A program made the position numbers and the translations under genes. Shown in pieces: positions 36,335-47,177 of a DNA stretch of 64,000 nt. The notes below the pieces were generated by a model, which searched no databases, was not told the origin of the DNA, and saw only the letters and a list, made by a program, of their open reading frames with translations. How positions within the stretch are numbered: the stretch's first letter is position 1; each line of letters begins with the position of its first letter. The stretch is from Gonatopus flavifemur (lineage: Eukaryota; Arthropoda; Insecta; Hymenoptera; Dryinidae). Where the stretch lies: contig JAFFJZ010000007.1 of assembly GCA_018340375.1 (NCBI GenBank), positions 27,812,001 to 27,876,000 of the forward strand. Direction: 5' to 3'.

Positions 36335-36585
36335 AACTGGTCAATCAGTATGAATCAGATTTTTTTCCAGGAATTTTCCTATTCGATCTTATTCAAATCT
36401 AATCGGTTTGCATTGGAAATTTTCACTCAATAAGGAAATTCGGATGATGTACATTCGAATTTACTGATTATATCCCATTGAATAGAAATCCCCTATTCAA
36501 ACCAATTAAATTCGAATGAGATCAAATAAGAAAATTCCCGGACAAAAATCTGATTCAAACTGATTGACGAATTAATAAGTTTGGA
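36335..36585. mobile_element. Palindromic MITE
   Basis: AATCAGTATGAATCAGATTT, GGAATTTTCCTATT and TCAAATCTAATCGGTTTG are mirrored by CAAACCAATTAAATTCGAAT, AAGAAAATTCCCGG and AATCTGATTCAAACTGATTG. Confidence 0.75.
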
Positions 36586-36649
36586 TCGGATTTTTGGAGC
36601 AGGGCTGATTGATTAATCAGATTTTTGCCCGATTTAAATGAAATTTAAA

Positions 36650-36878
36650 CGCACGGGAAAAATAATTTAGCTGCGGCAGCGAAGTGGCTAGCACGGACAC
36701 GAACAGCCATTAAATTAGCTCCAGCAGCTAAATTTCAGCTGTTACAGTGGATAAACCAGCTAAAAAGTCAAATTTTTTTGCTGTCATAACTAAAATTTAG
36801 CTGCAGGAGCTAATTTAATGGCTGTCCGTGTCCGTGCTAGCCACTTCGCTGCTCTAGCTGAATTATTTTTTTCGTGCG
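36650..36878. mobile_element. Palindromic MITE, AGCTAAA type
   Basis: The left end CGCACGGGAAAAATAATTTA is mirrored by the right end TAATTATTTTTTTCGTGCGA-like sequence. The block GCAGCGAAGTGGCTAGCACG is perfectly mirrored near 36830. The interior has TAGCTGNNNCAGCTAA units, reminiscent of the AGCAAA family. It abuts the truncated side of the mariner at 36890. Confidence 0.85.
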
Positions 36879-36889
36879 AGACTAACAAC

Positions 36890-38078
36890 GAAAACAACAT
36901 TTTTCTCTCAAGAATCATTTTTATTCATCAATATAATCTCTTTTTAGGGTGATACAATCTTTCCAACGCTTTTCCAACATTCCTATACCATGTTTATAGA
37001 AGGATTTATCCTTTGCTTCAAAATAGGCTTCAGTTTCGACAATGACCTCCTCTTTCGAGACAAATTTTTTTCCCTGGAGCATTTTTTTGAGATCAGCAAA
37101 GAGCTAGCAGTCGCTGGAGGATAAGTCTGGCGAATACAAGGGGTGGGGAAGCCAATCAGAGCCCAACTCGTTGAATTTTGCCATTGTTTCCATGGACTTG
37201 TGGCATGGTGCATTGTCTTGGTGGAAAGGGATTCTTTTCTTCTTCATGTGTGGTCGTTTTGCTGCGATCTCCTCCTTCAAACGTACCAACAAGTCAATAT
37301 AATAATCACTGACTTTGCCAGCAGACTGCTGCGTTTTTGGACGCTTTGGGCGGCTTTCGCCAGCCATGCGCCGCTCAGATGATTGCCGATTCGACTCCGA
37401 AGTGAAATCATGTATCCATGTTTCATCCATGGTCACGTATCGACGCAGGAAATCCTTTTTATTGCGAGTGAATAGCGATAAACAGCTTTCTGAATCGTCG
37501 ACTCGTTGCTGCTTTTATTCCACTGAAAGCAATCGCGGCACCCACTTGGAAAAAACCTTTTTCATGCTCAATTTTTCATGAAGGATTGTAAATACGCTTC
37601 CAGATGATATCTGTGTCATTTCTGCAATCTTACGGACCTTCACTTTGCGATTTTTCATTACGATTGTTAACACTTCACTCACATTTTCCGGTGTAACGGC
37701 TTCCAATGACATACCCGAACGTTCCGCATCGTTTGCGTCCGTACGACCACGTTTAAACTCAGCATACCAACGACAAATCGCTGATTTGGATGGATAGGAG
37801 TCCGGGTAACGTTTTTCAAGCCATTGCTAGGCTTCTACGGTGTTTTTAACTATTAAAAAACAATGTTTTATCAACCCGCGAAACTCGCTTTCTTCCTTTT
37901 TTTCAAACAAATTACAAAGTGACTTCACTCTAACCTCGATAACTCTGCTGTTTGTGGTCCGATCGACGTGAAATTTTCACACGTTTCATGTGAAGGTTCG
38001 CACTCTAGGAAAACGTGGCCAGTCTGGTACTACTAGCACCATCTCTGGGTCAGTCTCGGGACTTATTGAACGGTGTGT
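36890..38078 (-). mobile_element. mariner element, one end lost
   Basis: The right terminal repeat, read outward to inward on the minus strand, is ACACACCGTTCAATAAGTCC, with TA outside at 38079-38080. No matching repeat exists at the left, where a MITE lies. It is a different lineage from the copy at 15950, though their transposases are clearly related. Confidence 0.8.
36921..37880 (-). pseudogene. Decayed mariner transposase (DD34D)
   Basis: Recognisable parts in order are RWYAEFKRGR, the helix-turn-helix region, KWVPRLLS, TMDETWIHDF (first Asp), HQDNAPCHKS (second) and LYSPDLSSSD (third). There are 34 residues between the last two Asp. It ends KRWKDCITLK-RDYIDE and stop. Stops interrupt after LLSVE (37515), after SSSDC (about 37101) and near the N-terminus before QWLEKRY. 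About 20 residues around the expected SVFWD segment are deleted at about 37315. All three catalytic Asp survive, but the protein cannot be made in one piece. Start uncertain. Confidence 0.85.
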
Positions 38079-38934
38079 TATGACTGTAAATTAATTACGG
38101 AGAAAAATGACTTTCCCCTACATTGTACTGTCGGTGTAATAAATCCGTAGCCACCCTATTTCGTCGATTCAAGTGTTCTAGCCTTCCCGAGCAGTGATGC
38201 CAGAAATTCCAACTTTTGCCCCCTCCATCAAGACATTTCGCCACTACACAATCGAATTTCTTTTGTCAGCGGCTTCATTGTGTGCGTGAAATTTCTATAC
38301 AGATGGGGCTTGATGTGGGGGGGGGGGGGGGGTGACTTGGTTTCTGGCATCACTGTTCTCGAGTAGAAATTCATATTGGGTGTCCGATCAGGACCAGATC
38401 TGGAAAGTCTTATTCCAAATCAGGCTCTGATATGGAATGTAACGCACCGTTGTATCAGAGCCCGATGTGATGAACTATGATAGGGCATGCCAAATTATAA
38501 ACCTAGCAGGGCCAGTTCTGGTTAACCCTAATCAGTCGTGCCAAATCATGGCCTCACCAGGACCAGATCAGGTGTGCCAAAATAAGGTGAGCCCTATCAC
38601 TGCCCGATCAGGCCCATAATGAACATGAGGCTGGCCATACAATTTTTCTGCTCGGGTTGTGCTAAATCGACATATACCGGATCTCTTGTATGGTTGGTAT
38701 TGAGCAAAAGAGAATACAATGATCCATATAACATAATTGCAAGTTGGGTTTGACAACGAATAGAGAAATAAGGGATAACTCATGGTAGGATGCTGTGTGA
38801 GCTCAATTCAATGACGACACCGTGTAATGAGAATGAATTTAATATAATTCCATCTCAATTATTGATACAGCTACAAAATACTTACCTTAATCAAATATGA
38901 ATAGATAAATGCCCACTGAAATAAAACGGAACGG
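38079..38934. other. Noncoding stretch with repeats
   Basis: Has an orphan ACGGAGAAAAATGAC end at 38097, a poly-G run near 38317-38332, and a CAGGACCAGATC-rich repeat at about 38385-38640 in which TGATCAGG-like words recur in both orientations. No gene. Confidence 0.5.
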
Positions 38935-39039
38935 CCCATATAGCACAAATGTCTCAGTAATATCTCCAGAATATTCTGACAATATTACAATGTCTCCAGA
39001 ATATTCTGGAGATATTACTGAGACATTTGTGCTATGTGG
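38935..39039. repeat. Near-perfect hairpin, 42-base arms, 20-base loop
   Basis: CCATATAGCACAAATGTCTC at the left is mirrored by GAGACATTTGTGCTATGTGG at the right, and CAGTAATATCTCCAGAATAT by ATATTCTGGAGATATTACTG. The loop is about 20 bases. A G run follows. It may be a tiny MITE or a small-RNA precursor-like hairpin. Confidence 0.85.
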
Positions 39040-39105
39040 GGGGGGGGGGCATGAGCACCCCGAACAATGGATATGCTACCGATATTAAAATATACCCTAA
39101 TACTA

Positions 39106-39390
39106 CACGGAGAGAAATTTGGAGATATTGAATCACTGAGCTTTGTGTGATTTTTCATCTCGAAATTAGGTGATTCTGTATCTCGCACGGCGTGAAAAAA
39201 CATCACAACATCGGAGAGCATAAATCTCGAATCCCGTGATATTATTTCACCGTGAAGTTGGAGATTCAAAATCAAGTAGTTCGGTGCTCGAAAAGCATAC
39301 AGTTCGTGATAGAAAATCACCAATCGGTTGATTTTGCTTCACGTCAGTTGCGTGATCGTCAGTTGAGTTCGTTGATTTAATATCTCCGTG
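39106..39390. mobile_element. TA-flanked MITE with CACGGAGA ends
   Basis: Begins CACGGAGAGAAATTTGGAGA and ends GATTTAATATCTCCGTG, with TA on both sides. The interior repeats GTGATTTT and ATTTCACCGTGAAG-like words. Confidence 0.8.
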
Positions 39391-40639
39391 TATTTATATT
39401 TCAAAAGAATAAGTATTTCGATGCATCGAAGGAAACAGGAGACAAGGAAAGGACGGCCGTCACTTATCTGAGTCAAGGCTCCCGCACAGAAGAGAAACGT
39501 CCAGGGATAGATTGTTCAATATGCCGTCATCCTTCCTTCCTCCCTTCCAAAACATATCACATCAATGCGCCACGGATCTCATTCATAATTCAACCGTTTT
39601 CAAATGGTCGTACTTCGTATATCCCTTGGTGGAGAATATTAGAGTACGCACGTGGTCATGGAATTCAGAGGAGAGGACAATACTGTGTGTTCTCAACGTT
39701 CACTAATGAACCCCTCAAGTGAGACTGGCTAACTTGTAGCGGATTCTCTTGACGACGGTGACGTCACGTGATTGATCATAGAATCATCGTCTTCGGGAAG
39801 ATAGGGATGTGAAGAAGAGAGTGAAGGGGAGTAGTAGAGGATAGACGGAACATCAAGAATACCCCACAAATAAATTACAATTGTAATCATAATATTCAAT
39901 TTGAAAGCTTTCAAACAATATCAACGGTCAACGTGGATCGTTTCTGAGGTTTCAATTTTTATCAAAACTTTGTAAATTATGACATAGATTTCCACAACTC
40001 ATCAAAGGTGGGTGGCTACGAATTCATTACACCGACTATACAAACTAAATATATGTTCACAAAATTTGTTTGCAAAATATCAAAAATATCACGTATATCT
40101 CCGCTTCCTATCATCCGATTGCAATGAAACTCATACCACGTTCTAGTCATGACGCGATAGTGGTCCCATAAAAGTTTCATTCTAATCGGTTGAAAACTGT
40201 AAACATTTTTTTTTACAATCCGCATTATTTGACAATATTAATAGAAAGCATGCCTCCCCTATGTCCGTATATCATCAGAACGGCATGAAACTTCGAGCAT
40301 ATTCAGTTCACAAGGTATTATTGGTACGATATGAATTTCAGGCGAATTGGAATTCGGGGATGTTGCTGAAGTTTGAATCGTTTATTGAACCGAATTGGTA
40401 ATCGAATAACGTAATCCTCATCTGTTGAAGACCTGAATTCTTGCAGTACATTCTTCAAAAAATGTCTGCAGTTGCAAAAAGTCAATTTGAGAGGTTAAAC
40501 GATGATAATAAGATGACTCATCAAATTTTGTGAGTTTGAACTTTTGTTTCGTTTCTATAAACGATTCAAACTTCAGGACCATAATTCGGGGAAGAGAAGT
40601 GTCAGCACTAAGCTTCGATACCAACCCAATCAGAAAAAT
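39391..40639. other. Noncoding stretch
   Basis: Contains an overlapping CRE/E-box (39759-39771). No coding region is supported; the minus-strand frame reaching 40819 runs into the MITE at 40640. Confidence 0.45.
39759..39771. promoter_or_regulatory. Overlapping CRE and CACGTG E-box
   Basis: TGACGTCACGTGA combines a perfect palindromic CRE (TGACGTCA) with a perfect E-box (CACGTG). No gene start was found beside it, so function is open. Confidence 0.35.
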
Positions 40640-40950
40640 CCGTAATATGCCAATGTTAACAACAGGTGCAGTACAGTGCCAGTATTGGGTCTCCAACACT
40701 TGGTCAACACGTACGGGATCAGTACTGGATACATGAAAATACAGAAATATGCCTGTACTGATAAACCAGTACTGAGAACTTAATACCGGCCAGGTACTAA
40801 ACCAGTACTGGCCGTGCACTGATTGCGAATAATGGCATCCGTACTCAATCCTCAGTACTGAAAAGCGTTATCATTCCAGACGAATGCTAGTACCCTGCCA
40901 GTCTTGGCTAGTAATGGTGCAGTAATGCGCCTGTTGTAAATTTCTGGTTG
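40640..40950. mobile_element. MITE rich in CAGTACTG
   Basis: Left end ATGCCAATGTTAACAACAGG and right end CGCCTGTTGTAAATTTCTGG are loosely mirrored. CAGTACTG and CCAGTACTGG recur through the interior in both orientations. Confidence 0.6.
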
Positions 40951-41060
40951 GGAAATTTAAAAATTTCGTGAATGCCACTATTGTGTGAATATCTTCCATT
41001 TTTATCATCCGATCTTTATGAAATTTTTATCAGTGTTAATCGTGAGGTTGATAATAGTTC

Positions 41061-41426
41061 CACGGAGAGAAAAAATTTGCTGACGCAGCAAATCGAGGTA
41101 TTATATATAGAATAGCAAAATTTTTTGCTCACCTAGCTAAAAATTTGCTATAACAGCAATCGTGTGAGCTACGACAGCAATTTTTTAGCTGTGGTAGCAA
41201 AAAATGTTTGCTCCGCCAGCAAATTTTCAGTATTATATATAGGATAGCAAACAAATTTTGCTGGGATAGCAAACATTTTTTGCTGCCACAGCTAAAAATT
41301 CGCTGTCGCAGCTAACAGGATTGCTGGAACAGTAAATAGTTTGCTGTCACAGCAAAAAATTTGCTGCTCTGGCAAAAGGAACCCAGCAAAAAATTTGCTG
41401 CCACAGCGAATTCCTTTTTCTCCGTG
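41061..41426. mobile_element. Full-length AGCAAA-type palindromic MITE
   Basis: Begins CACGGAGAGAAAAAATTTGC and ends GAATTCCTTTTTCTCCGTG. The interior is a series of TTTGCTNNNNCAGCAAA units, and TATTATATATAG/A occurs once in each half. The right half matches 33373-33580 at near identity. Confidence 0.88.
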
Positions 41427-41801
41427 TCCATATCAGTTTCGCGTTGATCCGCGCAAAGGCACGGAATCCGCAAAAGAAGTGTTCAAAAATTATGGTGGTG
41501 CGAAAACGCATATCTCCTTTTCTGATTATACCATTGCGATGAAACTATGCCACGTCTCAGTTATAGACCCATAATGATCAAATCATGCCTTTTGCACAGG
41601 AATTTCAGATTTTGGGGAAAATACAGCTTCTGTCAGACGCTATTTCGATAGAAACGAGGAAGCTTCGTGCCTATCAATGGGCAGAGTTTTTGAAAATTGT
41701 CTCAACACTAATTTAAACGTAATGAACGTATCGCATCCAAGAAAGAGAAAGTGATTGTAAAAACCTTCCCAGTTGTTTTCATTTATAAAATATATTAGAA
41801 C

Positions 41802-42402
41802 CGGCTCCATGGCTGAACGGTTAACGCACTAACTTTCAGACATGGATGTCCGGCAAGCTGGGGGTTCGAATCCCTGACTAATCAATCCGCCTTTCTCCCT
41901 AACGGTAATGCCGCGGAACGGGAAATGGTGGTTGGTGCGTCAACCAAAGTTTATCCCGAAAGCGGCTACCCTTGTGAAATGATCCACATATAAACCACTT
42001 ATGACCATATACGGATCGAGGTTTCATATATGACCACATGTAATTCACATATAATCCATATTTTATTCATATACGGCGGATATACGGCCCGTATACAGTC
42101 CGTATATGCATAAGGCTTGTATATACGGGCCGTATGTGCGCCGTATATGCATTAAATATGGAATATATGTGGATTATATGTGATCATATATGAAACCTCA
42201 ATCCATATATGGTCATATGTGGTTTATATATGGATCATTTTCACTAGGGTACCACCGTAATAGGGGAACGACGGTTGATAAGTCAGGGAATCTTACCCCT
42301 GCCACGTAGGTTAGGTTGGAAGTACGCTTCCCCCGGTCCAATTGGCCTTGGCAGCGTAAAGAGACCGGGTTAACAAAAACTAATAATAGAAAAAAAAAAA
42401 AG
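41802..42402 (+). mobile_element. tRNA-derived SINE with 11-bp target duplication, interrupted by a MITE
   Basis: Flanked by TATATTAGAAC at 41791-41801 and 42403-42413. The 5' head has an A box (TGGCTGAACGGTTAACGC) and a B box (GGTTCGAATCC) about 35 bases apart, as in a tRNA-like pol III promoter. The 3' end is a run of A. Without the MITE at 41969-42249 the SINE is about 320 bases. Confidence 0.88.
41969..42249. mobile_element. TA-flanked palindromic MITE inside the SINE
   Basis: Begins CCCTTGTGAAATGATCCACA and ends GGATCATTTTCACTAGGG, flanked by TA (41967-41968, 42250-42251). Arms of about 100 bases consist of ATATG/CATATA words with a GTATACGG centre. Removing it restores a continuous SINE. 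Confidence 0.9.
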
Positions 42403-42413
42403 TATATTAGAAC

Positions 42414-42839
42414 ATCATGATTCATACTCTTTCATGATTTCGTTCAATGTTTAATGGATCGACATGGCTGGAAAAGTGGTTTGATAGTGAATGTTGTCGT
42501 TGGTATATAAAAAACATCTTTGAAATAATGCTTACAAGTATTTATAGATAAAAAGGTAAAAAAGATGTGTCATTAAAAATACACTCAAAACCAATATCCA
42601 GTACACTGACGTACTGGAAAAAGTTTGTTTTCTCCTTTTCTTCCCTTGAAAAATATTGTACAAAGTCGAAAGACGATGAAAATCTTTGTTTCTGAACCTT
42701 TCCATGACTGCAAATTCTTTTACGAGGAAATGACAATCCATTTCTGATGTTGACTAAGAATGGCAGTGCGCTGGGGAAAATCACAACAGTGAGAGTTTCT
42801 CAGAAATGTTTACTGTATTTTCAGAGATTTCTAATATCA
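42414..42839. other. Noncoding stretch
   Basis: No gene or repeat recognised. Confidence 0.4.
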
Positions 42840-43740
42840 TTCTGAAATTCGTCGGAATATTATCTTGGCCCGTAAAATTTCATGAAGGAACATTATCCAT
42901 CTGAATATTAGTCATGTTAGGAGTAAGTCGTTAAGAACTCATCTGATCTCACAACTTTAAATTTGTAGAAGTTCCAGTACTTTCACATTGGTTTCCTTTG
43001 GATTATGCAGATCAATTCTCAAATAAAAAAGCATGCTCTGAATATTTTGTAACATAACGTGCCGTGAACACACTATCATGAACTCTGCTCAGGTTGCGAC
43101 GATGCATAGAATATAAACGTTTTGTCTTCATTATAGTGTCATCATTTCGTTTCGCCACCAATAACAATGCTTTATGGGGAAACACCTTGGCAACATGATA
43201 CGAGCGTTTCTTGGCGTACATGTCACCATTATGATAGCATTATTGAGACATTTTTCTATCTGGGTTGCTATACATAGCATGAAACAAATTCATCTGGAAT
43301 CCAGTTTCATTTATATGATTCCAAAAAGTCCTTTCACCAGAGATGAATAATATATTGGTCGATACAATTCCATAAGGAAAAACTGATCAATCATCCGTGA
43401 GATAGTCCGATGAGAACCAATATAATCCCACAACATTAAATCCGTAAAATTTCCAATACTTTCACATCAATGTGGTTTTTTGAGGATATACTGGTGAATT
43501 CCAATACATGAAAAGGAAATAATCTGGAATTACAATTTGATTCACATGACATTGAAAATTCGTTCTAATTTGGAAAAGCAGTATGTTGACCGATGAAATT
43601 CCATACGAGAAGACCGTTTAATCCAAATATTGATTATATCCGAAAGAGTCTGATGAAGACTCTAATTCTACAACTTCAACCCTGCGAACGCTCCAATTCT
43701 TTCCACATCAATTCTTAATGGATATGCATATGAATTCCCC
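42840..43740. repeat. Three diverged direct repeats of about 190 bp
   Basis: Copies lie at about 42840-43020, 43310-43510 and 43550-43740. Each has AATTCCAT/AAATTTCAT-type, a GTCCGATGAGAAC-like word, ACAACTT/CACAACAT then AAATCCGT-like, CCAGTACTTTCACATT/CCAATACTTTCACATC/CCAATTCTTTCCACATC, then GGATAT and GAATTCC. The segment before copy 2 (43022-43300) does not repeat. Confidence 0.65.
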
Positions 43741-44248
43741 TACAAGCGTATTCATTATGGTACATTGCTGATACAGATGGAAACCGTATACCGATGAAAA
43801 CAATTTGTCTTTGGAATTACCGCTATAGTTCGATACATAATCATGATGCGTTGTTCATACAGATGAATTCCGATGAAAAATAATTTGCCTTGGAAATTCC
43901 CACTGAATTCCAATACAATTTTCGTTGATTAAATCAGATTTGGGGAAATTCCACTCGATTACAATAGATCTCTCGTTTTCTGGAGAAAGTAAATCTTAGT
44001 GAAATCCATTTGGAATTGCTGTGACGAATACACATCATTTTTCAATAAGAAGACGTTCGTTTCCAATGTAGTATTGGAATCCAGTGGAATCCATTGGGAT
44101 TTTGCAACAAGGTAATTCCACGTCTCATTGCAACAATTCTATCCGTGACAATCGACATTTTATAAAATCCCTTAAGAACTCGATTAATATCAAATAAAAA
44201 CAAACATCGATACTGTCTAATATCATCTGTTACTAATCAAAACCCACA
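43741..44248. other. Noncoding stretch, possibly more decayed repeat units
   Basis: Words such as GAATTCC and GGAATTCC recur, but no unit can be aligned confidently. Confidence 0.35.
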
Positions 44249-44547
44249 CAGCACTTTTGGTCTTCAAGATATCTTGAGGAACTGTTCAGAAAAGTTGAAG
44301 AACTCTTATGCAACATGAGAAGATATCCTTAAGATGTCTATAACAGTGCTTACTACTAAAAGACATCTGAAAGATATCTTTTAGAAGATCTGAAACTTTT
44401 TTCCCGAGATTATATCTTTTACACATCTTATAGAAATCTTTTAGAAGTAACAACTGTTTCAGATCTGTCAAAGATATCTTTTCATGTTGCATAAGACTTC
44501 TGAAATTTGGTTTGAGATATCTTTTAGAACTGAAATGTTGTGTGGAA
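44249..44547. mobile_element. AAGATATCTT-type palindromic MITE, full copy
   Basis: Begins CACACAGCACTTTTGGTC and ends GAACTGAAATGTTGTGTGG. CTTATGCAACATGAGAAGATA on the left mirrors ATCTTTTCATGTTGCATAAG on the right. Its right half matches 1-113. Confidence 0.85.
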
Positions 44548-45224
44548 AGTCTCAACATCCCAATATTTGTAGAAGTGATATAAGGTTTTGACAATGCCTT
44601 TAAGTCTCCTGTGTTATGAATTTTTGTGTGCACACAAAGAAGAAGGAGTAGGGATAATCATCAAGTGAATAGTAAAATATGGACAGACCAAACTGCGCAA
44701 TCATAAGAACTAAACGGCTCAATCTAAATTATAATACATTATGTCAATTAACGATACGTTCAGTTAGAATAACGATGCAATTGATTGCAGTAACCAAATG
44801 TTTGGTCCGTCCATACTTCACTATACCTACCAGTTTTTTCCGTGTAAATCCGTTTATTTCATTCAAATTTGGAAAGAGAGATTTTTACTATACAAAAATC
44901 CCTGATCTTCGAATGAATTGTGAAATTTCAATTGAGTCCTCAATAGATAAAGAAACGTCTTTCAGATAACTGTCTTACGCAAAAAATTTCAACAAGTTTG
45001 AGATATCTCAAAAAGGTCTCGTGGAAGATACAGAGGTGTGAAAATTATTAGAATAATTTTGATTTTCAAAACTGTTCCAACTTTTCTCCAAGGAAATACA
45101 ATCATTTATGGAGTACTGGTTTTATTTCTTGATATAAATAGTTCTTAAGCCCTCCATTTTTGAACGAAGGAATATTCCATGATTACTGTATAACAATCTC
45201 ATTTGTACAAAGTTCTTTCTCATT
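44548..45224. other. Noncoding stretch
   Basis: No gene or repeat with clear borders seen. Confidence 0.4.
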
Positions 45225-45612
45225 ATCCTACAAAAAGGGGGCTTAGGTGTGAAAAATCATTTTTCACTTTTTTGGCGATTTGGATGGAGTAAAATATGCT
45301 CTTTCGAATGGCGCAAATCAGAGGTTTCTAACTGGCAGGAAAGTTTGTTAAAAATGTACAAAAAGAAGAGCAGAAATGATTGAAAATGAAAAAAATTTGG
45401 AGATTAAATTATAAAATAATAGACATCATTTCATATGTTAAAAAATTTTATTTCAAGGCAAAACCACGTCATTTTACATAAGAATTCACAAATTCACAAT
45501 TAGAACATTAGAAGCGAACAACTAAAGCGAAACTGATAAAATAACTTGTTTATCTTTACCAGCTGTTTTCCCAAAAACTTGTTTTGACACCTAAGCCCCC
45601 TTTTCGTAGACC
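45225..45612. repeat. Inverted repeat with short arms
   Basis: CTACAAAAAGGGGGCTTAGG near 45229 is mirrored by CACCTAAGCCCCCTTTTCGT near 45588. The interior is AT-rich without an obvious second repeat. Confidence 0.65.
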
Positions 45613-45656
45613 AGGTCACATATATCTTTAAATAACTAACAATGTGCAATATTTCG

Positions 45657-45885
45657 ATATTAAGGCGATTCACCACAAGCCAAGTTACTAGATCTCTCCC
45701 CCCAGTTTTCTCAGTGATCAATTGATAGGATCAATTTTAATGAGCAGGGGCATCATCTTAGGCTATTGAAAAAAATGCAGCTCCTCATTATTTTTCGTTT
45801 TATTTGTTCGTTTCTGAGAAAACTGGGGGGAGAAATTTGGAATCTAGTAACTTTTGTGGGGAGTAATGAATCCCCTTAAGAACTG
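45657..45885. mobile_element. Palindromic MITE
   Basis: TTAAGGCGATTCACCAC and CCCCCCAGTTTTCTCAG on the left are mirrored by CTGAGAAAACTGGGGGGAG and GAATCCCCTTAAG on the right; AAGTTACTAGAT also pairs. Confidence 0.8.
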
Positions 45886-46546
45886 GTGTTTCATTGTATA
45901 AAATTTATATCCACGACAAGGAATGATAGTTAAGTTACGATGAAACCAATGAAAATCCCGGTTGGAATTTGTTGTTAACCATTCTGAATTCCCAGCGGGT
46001 ATCTATCGTCATATATTGTTTAGTTTGAGATCGAGGTGTTGAGATCATTGGAGTTAAAAAAAGATTGGGAAGAAAAATTGTTATAATAATCAACTCAGAA
46101 ATGAAAGGATGAAAAACTAGTATACCAACAAGACAAAATACATAGTACTCCACAGATAAATGCATAATCTGAGGCAAAAGTTGGAGTTCTGCATGAGCGT
46201 CTGTATATTGTAGACGTATTCGATGAAGTCTTAAAAATGTCTTGGAGAATTCATAAAAATATCTCAGAAAAATCTTGAATGCGTACATGAAAAGATCCTC
46301 CCCTCTTTTTCTTCTTCTTTCTTTTCTCTCTTCTTCTATCCCTCGTTCCACCGCTTCCATGTATCTTCCTTGAGTTTAGGATCCGTGCGGGAATGATTTT
46401 CATCTCATTGCCATTGAAAAATAATTCATTCAGTGGGAATGAGAATGTTACGAATTCATTTGAAGGCTGTAAATGAAGTTCAGCGGAAAAAAGTTCAATA
46501 ATTCGCAAAATATTGCACCGAAAACAATAATTAGTTACCCTTACTC

Positions 46547-46780
46547 CCCACTGAGCATTTCCTTTAGAACCTTGCATTAACATTGCATCGATGTTGATGC
46601 GATCTTGAAAGTACCTGTTATCAGAATTACAACCGTAATATTACAACATCCAATTACAAGTACATTGCAGCAATGTTACGTTGTCAGGTGATATTTCAAC
46701 GATATTTTTGCAAGTTCCTTTCGTAATATTGCATTTGTAAATTGAAAGACAAGTACTTTCAACGGAAATGCTCAGTGGGC
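46547..46780. mobile_element. Palindromic MITE, CCCACTGAGCATTT ends
   Basis: CCCACTGAGCATTTCC on the left is mirrored by GGAAATGCTCAGTGGGC on the right. CTTGAAAGTAC and AAGTACTTTCAA also pair, and TAATATTAC words fill the middle. Confidence 0.8.
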
Positions 46781-47177
46781 CCAAATTTGTTTCAGCAATT
46801 AGGTAAATTTGTTGATATTTGGATAACTAAAACGGGCGCTGGCTCAACTAAATTCAAATTTAATTTCTCTGACTTTAGTTGTTGTTGCTAATTTGAAGTT
46901 GCCTTTATTACAGCTTTTATTACTCGGAACTAATTTTCACAACTAACTTCAGTTCATTCGGTCAAATAAATTATTTTTTTCGGTGTGTGATACTCGGGGA
47001 TTCGTTACTTTCAGTGCTGACATTGGAACGTTACAAAATCGTACTTTTTGCAGAATTTCGAGTTTGTTGGTATCTGCATGGACTATTCAAACTTTCAAAT
47101 TATGAACGAATTCATCGTCTTTGCAATTCGATTGTAACATTGAGACTGTGATTCATACAATCATGTACTCATATCCA

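Noticed and set aside
40418..40819. 133-codon minus-strand frame
   Set aside because: Its first half is the CAGTACTG-rich MITE; no splice sites or homology.
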